In this document: positions 16,131 through 24,166 of the stretch, piece by piece
Numbering within the stretch: the first letter of the stretch is position 1
How the letters are laid out: each line of letters starts with the position of its first letter
Assembly: GCF_017833525.1 (NCBI RefSeq)
Contig: NZ_JAFICD010000004.1
Coordinates: 405,864 to 469,863 of the forward strand
Origin: Duganella sp. 1411
GTDB taxonomy: Bacteria; Pseudomonadota; Gammaproteobacteria; Burkholderiales; Burkholderiaceae_D
Length of the DNA stretch: 64,000 nucleotides
Reading direction: 5' to 3'
The notes under the pieces: generated by a model
What the model was told of the DNA's origin: nothing
Database searches by the model: none
The model's input: only the letters and a program-made list of their open reading frames with translations
Position numbers and translations under genes: made by a program

Positions 16131-16664
16131 TTACTTCTTCTTGGTTTCTTTGATCTTAACCACTTCGTCCGCATAGCGAACGCCCTTGCCCTTGTAAGGC
16201 TCTGGGGAGCGGTAAGCGCGAACTTCAGCAGCCACTTGGCCCACTTGCTGACGGTCGATCCCTTTGATGATGATCTCCGTCGGCGTTGCGGTAGCGCAGG
16301 TGACGCCGGCTGGCATCGAGTGCACGACAGGGTGCGAGAAGCCCAGCGACAGATTCAGCTTGTCGCCCTGCGCCTGCGCCTTGTAACCCACACCGACCAG
16401 GTTCAGCTTTTTCTCGAAACCCTTGGTGACGCCGGTGACCATGTTGTTGACCAGGGCGCGCAGCGTGCCGGACATGGCATTGGCTTCGCGGCTGTCGTCG
16501 GCCGGCACGAAATTGAGGGTTCCCTCTTTGTTTTCCACTTTGACCTGGCCGTTGAGGACCTGGGTCAAGACGCCCAGCGGGCCCTTGACAGTGATCGCTT
16601 GCGCGGAGATGGCGACATCAGCGCCAGCTGGCACAGCGATTGGCATTTTAGCTACACGAGACAT
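16131..16664 (-). CDS. rplF: 50S ribosomal protein L6
   Basis: 177 residues from MSRVAKMPIAVPAGADV. The frame stays open upstream for 15 codons, but AAGGAG directly before this ATG decides the start. Two related alpha/beta domains are present, with the C-terminal RSPEPYKGKGVRYADE that packs near the sarcin-ricin loop. It lies between rpsH and rplR. Confidence 0.98.
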   Translation of the reverse strand: MSRVAKMPIAVPAGADVAISAQAITVKGPLGVLTQVLNGQVKVENKEGTLNFVPADDSREANAMSGTLRALVNNMVTGVTKGFEKKLNLVGVGYKAQAQGDKLNLSLGFSHPVVHSMPAGVTCATATPTEIIIKGIDRQQVGQVAAEVRAYRSPEPYKGKGVRYADEVVKIKETKKK

Positions 16665-16674
16665 GTCTAACTCC

Positions 16675-17070
16675 TTATGCGACGTAGCAAATAACTTCGC
16701 CGCCGACACCGGTAGCGCGTGCTTTGCGGTCCGTCATGACGCCTTGCGGAGTCGACACGATCGCCACACCCAAGCCATTCATCACAGTAGGGATCTCGTC
16801 CTTGCCCTTGTAGACGCGCAGGCCCGGACGGGACACGCGCTCAAGGCGCTCGATGACGGGACGGCCAACATAATACTTCAAACCGATTTTCAGTTCCGCC
16901 TTGCCACCAGCTTCGGCCACGGCGAAATCTTCAATGTAACCCTCGTCCTTGAGGACGTTGGCAATCGCAATTTTGACTTTCGACGATGGCATGGCCACGG
17001 TCGTTTTTTGCACGCCCTGGGCGTTACGAATGCGGGTCAGCATATCGGCGATAGGATCGCTCATACTCAT
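16675..17070 (-). CDS. rpsH: 30S ribosomal protein S8
   Basis: 131 residues, MSMSDPIADMLTRIRN, ending with the conserved STPQGVMTDRKARATGVGGEV region. It is a central-domain 16S binder and in enterobacteria the translational regulator of the spc operon. The first of two in-frame ATGs was chosen because GGAG stands eight bases upstream. It is 14 bases after rpsN. Confidence 0.98.
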   Translation of the reverse strand: MSMSDPIADMLTRIRNAQGVQKTTVAMPSSKVKIAIANVLKDEGYIEDFAVAEAGGKAELKIGLKYYVGRPVIERLERVSRPGLRVYKGKDEIPTVMNGLGVAIVSTPQGVMTDRKARATGVGGEVICYVA

Positions 17071-17084
17071 TGCATATTCTCCTA

Positions 17085-17390
17085 TTACCAGCTTGCTTTA
17101 GTCATACCCGGAATCTCACCACGCATGGCGAATTCACGGAGCTTGATACGGCCCAGACCGAATTTACGGAAAGTGCCGCGAGGACGACCGGTGACGGCGC
17201 AGCGGTTACGCTGGCGGGTCGGAGCCGAGTTACGTGGCAGCGCTTGCAGCTTCAGGCGCGCTTCGTAACGTTCTTCTTCCGACTTCGACTGGTCATCAAT
17301 GATGGCCTTCAGCGAAGCGCGCTTGGCGGCGAATTTGTTCGCCAGGTCCACACGCTTTTGCTCACGGTTAATCAGTGCGAGTTTTGCCAT
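17085..17390 (-). CDS. rpsN: 30S ribosomal protein S14
   Basis: 101 residues. This is the longer zinc-free (C-) form: the region where zinc-type S14 has CxxC reads RNRCAVTGRPRGTFRKFGLGRIKLREFA without the paired cysteines. It binds the 16S 3' domain in the subunit head. It lies between rplE and rpsH. Confidence 0.97.
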   Translation of the reverse strand: MAKLALINREQKRVDLANKFAAKRASLKAIIDDQSKSEEERYEARLKLQALPRNSAPTRQRNRCAVTGRPRGTFRKFGLGRIKLREFAMRGEIPGMTKASW

Positions 17391-17397
17391 GATCTTC

Positions 17398-17937
17398 TTA
17401 GTTCCTGAACGGGAATTTAAAGGCGGCGAGCAAAGCTTTGGCTTCGTCGTCGGTCTTGGCGGTGGTGGTGATCGAAATGTTCATACCACGCAGCGCATCG
17501 ATCTTGTCGTACTCGATCTCAGGGAAGATGATCTGCTCTTTAACGCCGATGTTATAGTTGCCGCGGCCGTCGAACGAACGACCATTGACACCACGGAAAT
17601 CGCGCACGCGCGGCAGGGCCACGGTGATGAAGCGATCGAGGAACTCGTACATGCGAGCGCCACGCAGGGTGACCATGGTACCGATCGGGTAGCCTTCACG
17701 GATCTTGAAACCCGCGATAGCTTTGCGCGACTTGGTCGTCACTGGCTTTTGGCCAGCGATCTTGGTCAGGTCGCCGACGGCGTGTTCGAGGACTTTCTTG
17801 TCCGCGATGGCCTCACCGACACCCATGTTCAGGGTGATCTTGGTCAGGCGTGGAACTTCCATCACCGACTTGTAACCGAATTTCGCGGTCAGGTCGGCGA
17901 CGACTTTTTCTTTATAGAATTCTTGGAGACGTGCCAT
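17398..17937 (-). CDS. rplE: 50S ribosomal protein L5
   Basis: 179 residues, with KITLNMGVGEAIADKK, QKPVTTKSRKAIAGFKIREG and the end FPEIEYDKIDALRGMNISI. It binds 5S rRNA with L18 and contacts P-site tRNA and S13. It lies 7 bases before rpsN and 6 bases after rplX. Confidence 0.98.
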   Translation of the reverse strand: MARLQEFYKEKVVADLTAKFGYKSVMEVPRLTKITLNMGVGEAIADKKVLEHAVGDLTKIAGQKPVTTKSRKAIAGFKIREGYPIGTMVTLRGARMYEFLDRFITVALPRVRDFRGVNGRSFDGRGNYNIGVKEQIIFPEIEYDKIDALRGMNISITTTAKTDDEAKALLAAFKFPFRN

Positions 17938-17943
17938 GATTTC

Positions 17944-18258
17944 TTAAGCCTTCACTACTTCGCCGGACGATTTGAAGACGCGGACTTTTTTGCCATCCAC
18001 TTCCTTGAAACCGACACGGTCTGCCTTGCCACTAGCCGCGTTGAACAACGCGACGTTGGACACGTGAATCGGCATAGTCTTGTCGACGATACCACCTTGT
18101 ACGCCAGTCATTGGGTTAGGCTTGGTCGCTTTTTTCGCGACGTTGACGCCTTCAACCACGACATGCTCCGCATCTACACGACGCGAAACGACGCCACGTT
18201 TGCCCTTGTCTTTCCCGGTCAGAACGATGACTTCGTCGTTTTTACGAATCTTATCCAT
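17944..18258 (-). CDS. rplX: 50S ribosomal protein L24
   Basis: 104 residues with a KOW motif near the N-terminus (RKNDEVIVLTGKDKGKRGVV). It initiates 23S assembly together with L3 and lies near the exit tunnel. It is the second gene of the spc group, after rplN. Confidence 0.98.
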   Translation of the reverse strand: MDKIRKNDEVIVLTGKDKGKRGVVSRRVDAEHVVVEGVNVAKKATKPNPMTGVQGGIVDKTMPIHVSNVALFNAASGKADRVGFKEVDGKKVRVFKSSGEVVKA

Positions 18259-18267
18259 TACGACTCC

Positions 18268-18636
18268 TTACAGGACTTCCGGTGCCAGGGACACGATCTT
18301 CATGAACTTTTCAGTGCGCAGTTCGCGCGTCACTGGTCCAAAAATACGGGTACCGATCGGTTCCAGCTTGGCGTTCAACAGAACGGCGGCGTTGCCGTCG
18401 AACTTCACCAGGGAACCGTCTTGGCGGCGAACACCTTTAGCGGTGCGCACAACCACGGCGTTATAAATTTCACCTTTTTTGACACGGCCACGTGGCGCGG
18501 CGACTTTGACAGTCACTTTGATCACATCGCCAATGCCAGCATAACGGCGCTTGGAACCGCCCAATACCTTGATGCACATAACTTCTTTGGCACCGGTATT
18601 GTCGGCCACTTCGAGCCGGCTTTCAGTTTGAATCAT
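18268..18636 (-). CDS. rplN: 50S ribosomal protein L14
   Basis: 122 residues beginning MIQTESRLEVADNTGAKEV, the near-universal L14 start, with the signature KGEIYNAVVVRT. It lies at the subunit interface (bridges B5 and B8). First gene of the spc group; the 266 bases before it hold the S10 terminator and a candidate promoter. Confidence 0.98.
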   Translation of the reverse strand: MIQTESRLEVADNTGAKEVMCIKVLGGSKRRYAGIGDVIKVTVKVAAPRGRVKKGEIYNAVVVRTAKGVRRQDGSLVKFDGNAAVLLNAKLEPIGTRIFGPVTRELRTEKFMKIVSLAPEVL

Positions 18637-18820
18637 AGTATTCTCTTTCCCAACTTAAGCCGAAGAATCCACACAATGCGGACCTGCGGTCAGTCTTGGT
18701 CCCGCCAGCGCGCCCATGCAGGGCCCGATGTTTGGGTGCTTGACCTTCGTACTGCGACCGACCGCACGGTTCTGCGTCTGTGGCCAGACACTTTGCGGCG
18801 TTACATGAACGAAGCCCGCA

Positions 18821-18849
18821 AGTATGTCATACAACTCGCGGGCTTGCAA
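18821..18849 (-). promoter_or_regulatory. Candidate spc operon promoter
   Basis: On the minus strand: a -35 of TTGCAA (18844-18849), a 17-base spacer, and a -10 of CATACT (18821-18826) preceded by TGA, giving an extended -10. It lies about 185 bases before rplN in the S10/spc boundary gap, where enterobacteria also have the spc promoter. The match is moderate; position supports it. Confidence 0.5.
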
Positions 18850-18860
18850 GAACTAATTGA

Positions 18861-18892
18861 AAACCGCCCCCGGCCCGTGTGGACCGGAGGCG
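18861..18892 (-). terminator. Intrinsic terminator or attenuator at the end of the S10 group
   Basis: A 12-base GC-rich stem (18865-18876 pairing with 18881-18892, one mismatch or wobble) with a 4-base loop is followed on the minus strand by GGTTTTC. It starts 10 bases after the rpsQ stop and precedes the candidate spc promoter, marking the S10/spc transcript boundary. The U-run is short, so partial read-through is possible. Confidence 0.65.
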
Positions 18893-18902
18893 ACGGCTTC
18901 AA

Positions 18903-19172
18903 TTAAACGATTTGCGCGGCTTGCACCACGCGCGTCACGGTCCATGCCTTCGTTTTGGAGATCGGACGACCTTCCACGATTTCCACCGTGTCACCGGCTT
19001 TCACCTGGTTGGTCTCGTCGTGCGCGTGATACTTGTTCGAGCGCACGATGATCTTGCCGTACAAAGGATGCTTGACGTGACGTTCGATCAGAACGGTAAC
19101 GGTCTTGTCCATCTTGTCGGACACCACTTTACCGATCAGGGTGCGCTTGAGCGACTTTACTGGTTCGGTCAT
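18903..19172 (-). CDS. rpsQ: 30S ribosomal protein S17
   Basis: 89 residues, an OB-fold protein with LIGKVVSDKMDKTVTVLIER and the motif VKAGDTVEIVEGRPISKTK. It is a primary 16S 5'-domain binder. The ATG overlaps the rpmC stop (ATGA), so the two are translationally coupled. It is the last gene of the S10 group. Confidence 0.98.
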   Translation of the reverse strand: MTEPVKSLKRTLIGKVVSDKMDKTVTVLIERHVKHPLYGKIIVRSNKYHAHDETNQVKAGDTVEIVEGRPISKTKAWTVTRVVQAAQIV

Positions 19173-19360
19173 TTGGCTTCCTTCGTGTTCATTACCGTTT
19201 TTACACGTGCGATATCGCGACGTACCTTCTTGAGCTGCGAAGTGTTGCTCAGCTGCTGCGTGGCGATTTGCATGCGCAGGCCGAACTGTGCCTTCAACAG
19301 GTCATTCAGCTCTTTTTGCAGAGCTACCTGGTCTTTGCCGCGGAGTTCAGATGCTTTCAT
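19169..19360 (-). CDS. rpmC: 50S ribosomal protein L29
   Basis: 63 residues of two helices: MKASELRGK, ELNDLLKAQFGLRMQ and the conserved end IARVKTVMNTKE. It lies by the tunnel exit, near L23 and the signal recognition particle or trigger factor site. It is between rplP (12 bases) and rpsQ (4-base overlap). Confidence 0.97.
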   Translation of the reverse strand: MKASELRGKDQVALQKELNDLLKAQFGLRMQIATQQLSNTSQLKKVRRDIARVKTVMNTKEAK

Positions 19361-19372
19361 ATTTCACTCCTG

Positions 19373-19792
19373 TTATTGGCCGACTTGGCGGACCACGAAG
19401 GTCGTCGCCAGTGGCAGTTTGGCAGCGGCCAGGCGGAATGCTTCGCGCGCCAAGGTTTCGTCGACGCCGTCCATTTCGTACAGGACTTTGCCCGGACGGA
19501 TTTCAGCGACGTAGTACTCCGGATTACCCTTACCGTTACCCATACGAACTTCGGCTGGCTTGTTCGAAATCGGCTTGTCCGGGAAGATGCGGATCCAGAT
19601 ACGGCCACCCCGTTTGATGTGACGGGTCATGGCGCGACGGGCGGCTTCGATCTGGCGTGCCGTGATACGACCACGGGCGACCGCTTTCAGACCGAACTCG
19701 CCGAACGACACCGAAGTGCCGGTGCCATGCGAAATGCCGGTGTTACGGCCTTTCTGCTCTTTACGATACTTCCTGCGTGCTGGTTGCAGCAT
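19373..19792 (-). CDS. rplP: 50S ribosomal protein L16
   Basis: 139 residues beginning MLQPARRKYRKEQKGRN, with GRITARQIEAARRAMTRHIKRGG and WIRIFPDKPISNKPAEVRMG. It helps position A-site tRNA. The arginine at the site hydroxylated by RoxA in E. coli is in the basic stretch present here. It lies two bases after the rpsC stop. Confidence 0.98.
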   Translation of the reverse strand: MLQPARRKYRKEQKGRNTGISHGTGTSVSFGEFGLKAVARGRITARQIEAARRAMTRHIKRGGRIWIRIFPDKPISNKPAEVRMGNGKGNPEYYVAEIRPGKVLYEMDGVDETLAREAFRLAAAKLPLATTFVVRQVGQ

Positions 19793-19794
19793 GA

Positions 19795-20607
19795 TTATTC
19801 TCCTGCTTTCTCGGCCGGCTTGGCGGCAGCGCTACGCACGCGGGCGCCTGGAGCGGCTGGTTTAGCACCGGCGCCGGCGCCGGCTGGACGCGGACGGCCA
19901 GCTGGTTTGCCGTCGTCACGACGTGGGCCACGTGGCTTCTTCTCGTCCGGCGGGGTATCGATGACTGGTGCGTCGCCGTTCGGCGCGCGGTCACCCTTGT
20001 AGACCCAGACCTTGACACCGATGATGCCGTAGGTGGTCGAAGCTTCGCTGGTGCCGTAGTCGATATCGGCGCGCAGCGTGTGCAGTGGCACACGGCCTTC
20101 GCGATACCACTCTTTACGAGCGATTTCGATACCGTTCAAGCGGCCCGACGACATGATCTTGATGCCCAGGGCACCCAGACGCATGGCGTTTTGCATGGCG
20201 CGCTTCATCGCGCGGCGGAACATGATGCGCTTTTCCAGCTGCTGGGCGATCGAATCGGCGATCAGCTGCGAGTCGATTTCCGGCTTGCGGATTTCTTCGA
20301 TGTTCACGTGGACAGGTACGCCCATGATCTTGGTCAGCGCCGACTTCAGCACTTCGATGTCTTCGCCTTTTTTACCGATGACCACGCCCGGACGCGAGCT
20401 GTAGATCGTGAAACGCGCGTTCTTGGCTGGACGCTCGATGACGATGCGGCCGACCGAAGCGTTCTTCAGCTTGGTCTTCAGGTAGGCGCGCGCCTTCAAG
20501 TCTTCGTTCAGCATCGAGGCGAAGTTGCTGTTGCCAGCGTACCAACGCGATGCCCAGTTACGGGTAACCGACAGGCGGAAGCCGGTTGGGTGGATTTTTT
20601 GACCCAT
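19795..20607 (-). CDS. rpsC: 30S ribosomal protein S3
   Basis: 270 residues from MGQKIHPTGFRLSVTR. The frame is open upstream, but this opening is invariant. A KH domain (about 39-107) includes GVVIGKKGEDIEVLK, followed by the C-terminal domain with SSGRLNGIEIARKEWYREG. The last 40-odd residues form an unstructured Pro/Ala/Arg tail, longer than in E. coli and typical of betaproteobacteria. It forms the mRNA entry with S4 and S5. Confidence 0.98.
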   Translation of the reverse strand: MGQKIHPTGFRLSVTRNWASRWYAGNSNFASMLNEDLKARAYLKTKLKNASVGRIVIERPAKNARFTIYSSRPGVVIGKKGEDIEVLKSALTKIMGVPVHVNIEEIRKPEIDSQLIADSIAQQLEKRIMFRRAMKRAMQNAMRLGALGIKIMSSGRLNGIEIARKEWYREGRVPLHTLRADIDYGTSEASTTYGIIGVKVWVYKGDRAPNGDAPVIDTPPDEKKPRGPRRDDGKPAGRPRPAGAGAGAKPAAPGARVRSAAAKPAEKAGE

Positions 20608-20618
20608 GCTATAGCTCC

Positions 20619-20948
20619 TTAGTTGCCGACGGTCACGTAAATGTGACACGATTGTTTCGAAATGCGATCACCCCGGCCCTTAGCGCGTGCGGTGAAGCGC
20701 TTGAGGATCGGACCCTTTTCGACGTAGATCGTTTTCACGAACAATTCGTCGATGTCGGCGCCATCGTTGTGCTCGGCGTTGGCGATGGCCGACTCCAGCA
20801 CTTTCTTGATGATGGTCGCGCCCTTTTTCGGGCTGAATTGCAGAATGTTGAGTGCAGCGTCAACTTTCTTGCCGCGGATCTGGTCGGCCACGAGGCGACC
20901 TTTCTGATCCGACAAGCGCACACCCTTGAGGATTGCTTTGGTTTCCAT
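20619..20948 (-). CDS. rplV: 50S ribosomal protein L22
   Basis: 109 residues, with RLSDQKGRLVADQIRGK and the extended loop region KRFTARAKGRGDRISK that lines the exit tunnel near the macrolide site. It overlaps the rpsS stop by one base (TAATG) and lies 11 bases before rpsC. Confidence 0.98.
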   Translation of the reverse strand: METKAILKGVRLSDQKGRLVADQIRGKKVDAALNILQFSPKKGATIIKKVLESAIANAEHNDGADIDELFVKTIYVEKGPILKRFTARAKGRGDRISKQSCHIYVTVGN

Positions 20949-21223
20949 TATTTCTTCGCCTTCTTGTCAGCGGCATGGCCCTTGAACGTGCGGGTCAGCG
21001 CGAATTCACCGAGCTTGTGACCGACCATGTTCTCGGAGACGTACACCGGCACGTGCAGCTTGCCATTGTGGACGGCGATCGTCAGGCCGATGAAGTCAGG
21101 CATGATGGTCGAACGACGGGACCAGGTTTTGATTGGCTTTTTGTCTTTGGCGGCTTGCGCGGCTTCGACTTTTTTCACCAGGTGGGCGTCACAGAACGGC
21201 CCTTTTTTCAATGAACGAGTCAT
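20948..21223 (-). CDS. rpsS: 30S ribosomal protein S19
   Basis: 91 residues starting MTRSLKKGPFCDAHLVKKVE, with SRRSTIMPDFIGLTIAVHNGK and the end HKLGEFALTRTFKGH. It sits in the subunit head in complex with S13. It is 10 bases after rplB and overlaps rplV by one base. Confidence 0.98.
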   Translation of the reverse strand: MTRSLKKGPFCDAHLVKKVEAAQAAKDKKPIKTWSRRSTIMPDFIGLTIAVHNGKLHVPVYVSENMVGHKLGEFALTRTFKGHAADKKAKK

Positions 21224-21233
21224 GTGCTACCCC

Positions 21234-22061
21234 TTATTTCTTGCCGCGGCGCGAGACGATCATGGAAGAAGTGCGCTTGTTGCTGCGGGTCTTCTTACCC
21301 TTCGTCTGTTGGCCCCAAGGCGACACTGGATGACGACCAGCTGCGGTTTTACCTTCACCACCACCGTGCGGGTGATCGACCGGGTTCATGACCACACCGC
21401 GAACGGTAGGACGAACACCGCGCCAGCGCATCGCGCCAGCCTTACCGATCTTGCGCAGGCTGTGTTCGGCGTTGCCGACTTCACCCACGGTGGCACGGCA
21501 CTCGATGTGCACGCGACGCACTTCACCCGAGCGCAGGCGAACCTGGGCGTAGGTGCCGTCGCGGGCCATCAGGACGACGCCGGCGCCGGCGGAACGGGCC
21601 ATCTGGGCACCCTTACCTGGCAGCATTTCGACGCAGTGCATGACGGTACCGACCGGGATGTTGCGGATCGGCAGGCAGTTACCCGACTTGATCGGCGCTT
21701 CCGAGCCGTTCATGACGGTGTCGCCCACGCTCATGCCCTTGGTGGCGATGATGTAGTGACGCTCGCCGTCGGCGTAGCACAGCAGGGCGATATTCGCGGT
21801 GCGGTTCGGATCGTATTCGATACGTTCCACTTTCGCTGGAATGCCATCCTTCTGACGCTTGAAGTCGATCAGGCGATAGTGTTGCTTGTGACCACCACCG
21901 ATGTGACGGGTGGTGATGTGGCCGTTGTTGTTACGGCCGGCGGTCTTCGATTTTTTCTCAACCAGGGCGGCGAACGGACGACCTTTGTACAGGTCCGGGT
22001 TCACCACCTTCACCATGCCGCGACGGCCTGGCGAGGTTGGCTTCATCTTAACGAGTGCCAT
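21234..22061 (-). CDS. rplB: 50S ribosomal protein L2
   Basis: 275 residues, with the two globular domains and the functionally critical GVVMNPVDHPHGGGEGKTAAG, including the His needed for peptidyl-transferase-centre assembly. The basic tail ends KGKKTRSNKRTSSMIV. It overlaps rplW by one base. Confidence 0.99.
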   Translation of the reverse strand: MALVKMKPTSPGRRGMVKVVNPDLYKGRPFAALVEKKSKTAGRNNNGHITTRHIGGGHKQHYRLIDFKRQKDGIPAKVERIEYDPNRTANIALLCYADGERHYIIATKGMSVGDTVMNGSEAPIKSGNCLPIRNIPVGTVMHCVEMLPGKGAQMARSAGAGVVLMARDGTYAQVRLRSGEVRRVHIECRATVGEVGNAEHSLRKIGKAGAMRWRGVRPTVRGVVMNPVDHPHGGGEGKTAAGRHPVSPWGQQTKGKKTRSNKRTSSMIVSRRGKK

Positions 22062-22375
22062 TATTTAGCCTCCTCGGAGAAATTGATTTCCTGGCCAGGC
22101 TTCAGGCACACGAAAGCACGCTTGGTATGGTTACGGCGGCCGGTGTGGGCACCGGAACGCTTCTGCTTACCTTCGCGGTTGACGGTCTGCACCGATTCCA
22201 CTTCCACTTTGAACAGCAGTTCAACAGCGGCTTTGATTTCTGGCTTGGTCGCGTCCGTGGTGACACGGAAAACGATCTGCTCGTTCTTTTCCGCGACCAT
22301 GGTGGCCTTCTCGGAAATGACTGGAGCAACCAGCACCTTCATCAGGCGCTCTTCGCTAAATTTCAATGCGCTCAT
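22061..22375 (-). CDS. rplW: 50S ribosomal protein L23
   Basis: 104 residues, with RLMKVLVAPVISEKAT and the basic extension RSGAHTGRRNHTKRAFVCL that reaches the tunnel. It is the docking site for trigger factor and SRP. It overlaps both neighbours (4 bases with rplD, 1 base with rplB), showing tight coupling. Confidence 0.98.
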   Translation of the reverse strand: MSALKFSEERLMKVLVAPVISEKATMVAEKNEQIVFRVTTDATKPEIKAAVELLFKVEVESVQTVNREGKQKRSGAHTGRRNHTKRAFVCLKPGQEINFSEEAK

Positions 22376-22992
22376 GCCAGCATCTCCTCAATCTTGGCCA
22401 ATGCGGCCTTGGTCACTACAATCTTCTTGTAGAACACCAGCGACATTGGATCTGCGTGACGTGGTTCAACGACCAGGACGTTCGGCAGATTGCGCGAAGC
22501 CAGTTCCAGGTTTTCGTTGGCGACGTCGGTGATGATCAGAACCGAGTCAAAGCCCATGCCGGTCAGCTTTTGCGACAGCAGCTTGGTCTTTGGCGCTTCG
22601 ATCGCGAAGTCTTCGACCACAACCAGGCGCTCTTCGCGGGCCAGTTGCGACAGAATCGAGCAGATACCTGCGCGGTACATCTTCTTGTTCACTTTGTGGG
22701 TGAAGTTCTCGTCGGGCGAGTTCGGGAAGATGCGACCACCGCCGCGCCACAGTGGCGACGACGACATACCAGCACGTGCGCGGCCGGTGCCTTTTTGGCG
22801 CCATGGCTTCTTGGTCGTGTGGTGGACTTCTTCACGGTCTTTTTGTTTACGGTTGCCGCTGCGTGCATTGGCTTGGTAAGCAACGACGATCTGGTGGATC
22901 AGGGCTTCGTTGTAGTCGCGGCCGAAGATGGCGTCGGCGGCAGCTACGTTAGAGGCGGCTTGACCTTGAGCGTTCAAGAGCTTGAGTTCCAT
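22372..22992 (-). CDS. rplD: 50S ribosomal protein L4
   Basis: 206 residues, with the tunnel loop KKPWRQKGTGRARAGMSSSP and the end PNVLVVEPRHADPMSLV. It lines the exit tunnel constriction with L22. In enterobacteria L4 represses the S10 operon through a leader ahead of rpsJ; here rpsJ is not upstream, so such control could not act in the usual way. Confidence 0.98.
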   Translation of the reverse strand: MELKLLNAQGQAASNVAAADAIFGRDYNEALIHQIVVAYQANARSGNRKQKDREEVHHTTKKPWRQKGTGRARAGMSSSPLWRGGGRIFPNSPDENFTHKVNKKMYRAGICSILSQLAREERLVVVEDFAIEAPKTKLLSQKLTGMGFDSVLIITDVANENLELASRNLPNVLVVEPRHADPMSLVFYKKIVVTKAALAKIEEMLA

Positions 22993-22995
22993 CGT

Positions 22996-23652
22996 TTAAG
23001 CTCCCTTCTTTGCTTTAACTTTGACAGCAGGCGAAACGACGACCTGGCCATTTTTCGCACCTGGGATCGCGCCCTTGACCAGCAGCAGCTGACGGTCGGC
23101 GTCGATACGGGCGATTTCGAGGTTCTGCACGGTGCGGGTGACGTCACCGAGGTGACCGGTCATGCGCTTACCTGGGAACACGCGGCCTGGATCCTGCGCC
23201 ATACCGATGGAGCCTGGAACGTTGTGCGAACGCGAGTTACCGTGGGTGGCACGGCCCGAAGCAAAGTGGTGACGCTTGATGGTACCGGCGTAGCCTTTAC
23301 CGATCGTGACACCTTGAACGTCGATCTTTTGACCGACTTCGAACAGCGAAGCGGCAACGACATCGCCGGCTTTCAGTTCTGCTGCCTTGGTGGCGTCGAC
23401 GCGGAACTCTTTCAACAGAGTACCGGCTTCAACACCAGCTTTAGCGTGGTGACCAGCAACAGCCTTCGTTACGCGGGAAGCGCGACGTTGACCGAATGCG
23501 ACCTGAACTGCGGAATAACCATCAGTTTCAGGAGTTTTGATTTGCGCAACACGGTTGTTCGATACGTCCAACACGGTGACTGGGATCGAGTCCCCATCAT
23601 CCGTGAAGATGCGCATCATACCAACCTTGCGACCGAGGAGGCCAAGGCTCAT
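22996..23652 (-). CDS. rplC: 50S ribosomal protein L3
   Basis: 218 residues from MSLGLLGRKVGMMRIF, with GGAG seven bases upstream. The hallmark ASGRATHGNSRSHNVPGSIGMAQDPGRVFPGKRM is present in outline, including the Gln methylated in E. coli L3. It binds the 3' end of 23S rRNA and starts large-subunit assembly. It is now the first gene of this block: the gene normally preceding it, rpsJ, lies about 12.4 kb away next to tuf. A candidate promoter stands 97 bases upstream. Confidence 0.98.
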   Translation of the reverse strand: MSLGLLGRKVGMMRIFTDDGDSIPVTVLDVSNNRVAQIKTPETDGYSAVQVAFGQRRASRVTKAVAGHHAKAGVEAGTLLKEFRVDATKAAELKAGDVVAASLFEVGQKIDVQGVTIGKGYAGTIKRHHFASGRATHGNSRSHNVPGSIGMAQDPGRVFPGKRMTGHLGDVTRTVQNLEIARIDADRQLLLVKGAIPGAKNGQVVVSPAVKVKAKKGA

Positions 23653-23748
23653 TTTTTCTCCAATTCCCACCTACGATTGGGCGGGGATATGTTGAACTAC
23701 AAAATTAGTACGGACCAATAAAAGGTCGAATCCATACCGAAGCCGGCT

Positions 23749-23777
23749 AGTGTAACGTGAAAAAGGGGTTGACGCAA
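23749..23777 (-). promoter_or_regulatory. Candidate promoter for the rplC-led S10 block
   Basis: On the minus strand: -35 TTGCGT (23772-23777), a 17-base spacer, and -10 TACACT (23749-23754) followed by AGCCGGC. The leader of about 90 bases to rplC holds a small GACC/GGTC hairpin. The -10 is good and the -35 weak. A promoter here is expected because the upstream DNA is accessory. Confidence 0.5.
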
Positions 23778-23873
23778 CAACTTAGTACGAGGTATGTCGG
23801 GTTTACGGGGATTTATTTCGCGGCCGTGGCCGGGCGGGCCAAAGCGAGGCGGCATGCGGGTTGCGGCGGCGGG

Positions 23874-24159
23874 CTAGCGGCGAGGGCGAGGCTTCGGCCA
23901 CTGCCTGGCGGTATGCAAAATTCGCAAGATATACACCTGGTCGCCGACGACCTTATATATCAGCGCGTAATGGCGATGGACGACAAGTTCGCGCGTCCCG
24001 CCCCACCCTGCCGATATGCGGATGGATGGCAAGGAGAGCCGCCTGCGCGGCAATGGTGCGCAGCAGTTTTTCAGCGCCACGACGGCTTCCTGCGGAAATT
24101 TTACCGACGATCGTCTGCGCGTCGCCGAGTGCCCTGGCCCTCCACACGACGGCGGGCAC
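23874..24159 (-). pseudogene. ParE/RelE-type toxin broken by a one-base frameshift
   Basis: The first part (GTG at 24159, MPAVVWRARAL) runs in one frame to LLAIHPHIGRVGR. The rest (GTRELVVHRHYALIYKV, then ILRILHTARQWP) continues one base out of register. Rejoined they make a typical 94-residue ParE-family toxin. The break lies in the C-rich run 23997-24004 and needs the removal of one base, so it may be a real mutation or a homopolymer sequencing error. It starts seven bases after the stop of its probable antitoxin gene. Confidence 0.75.
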
Positions 24160-24166
24160 CGCGACC

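Noticed and set aside
18655..18849. 64-codon minus-strand frame in the S10/spc gap
   Set aside because: No ribosome-binding site or family resemblance; the region is better explained by promoter and leader.
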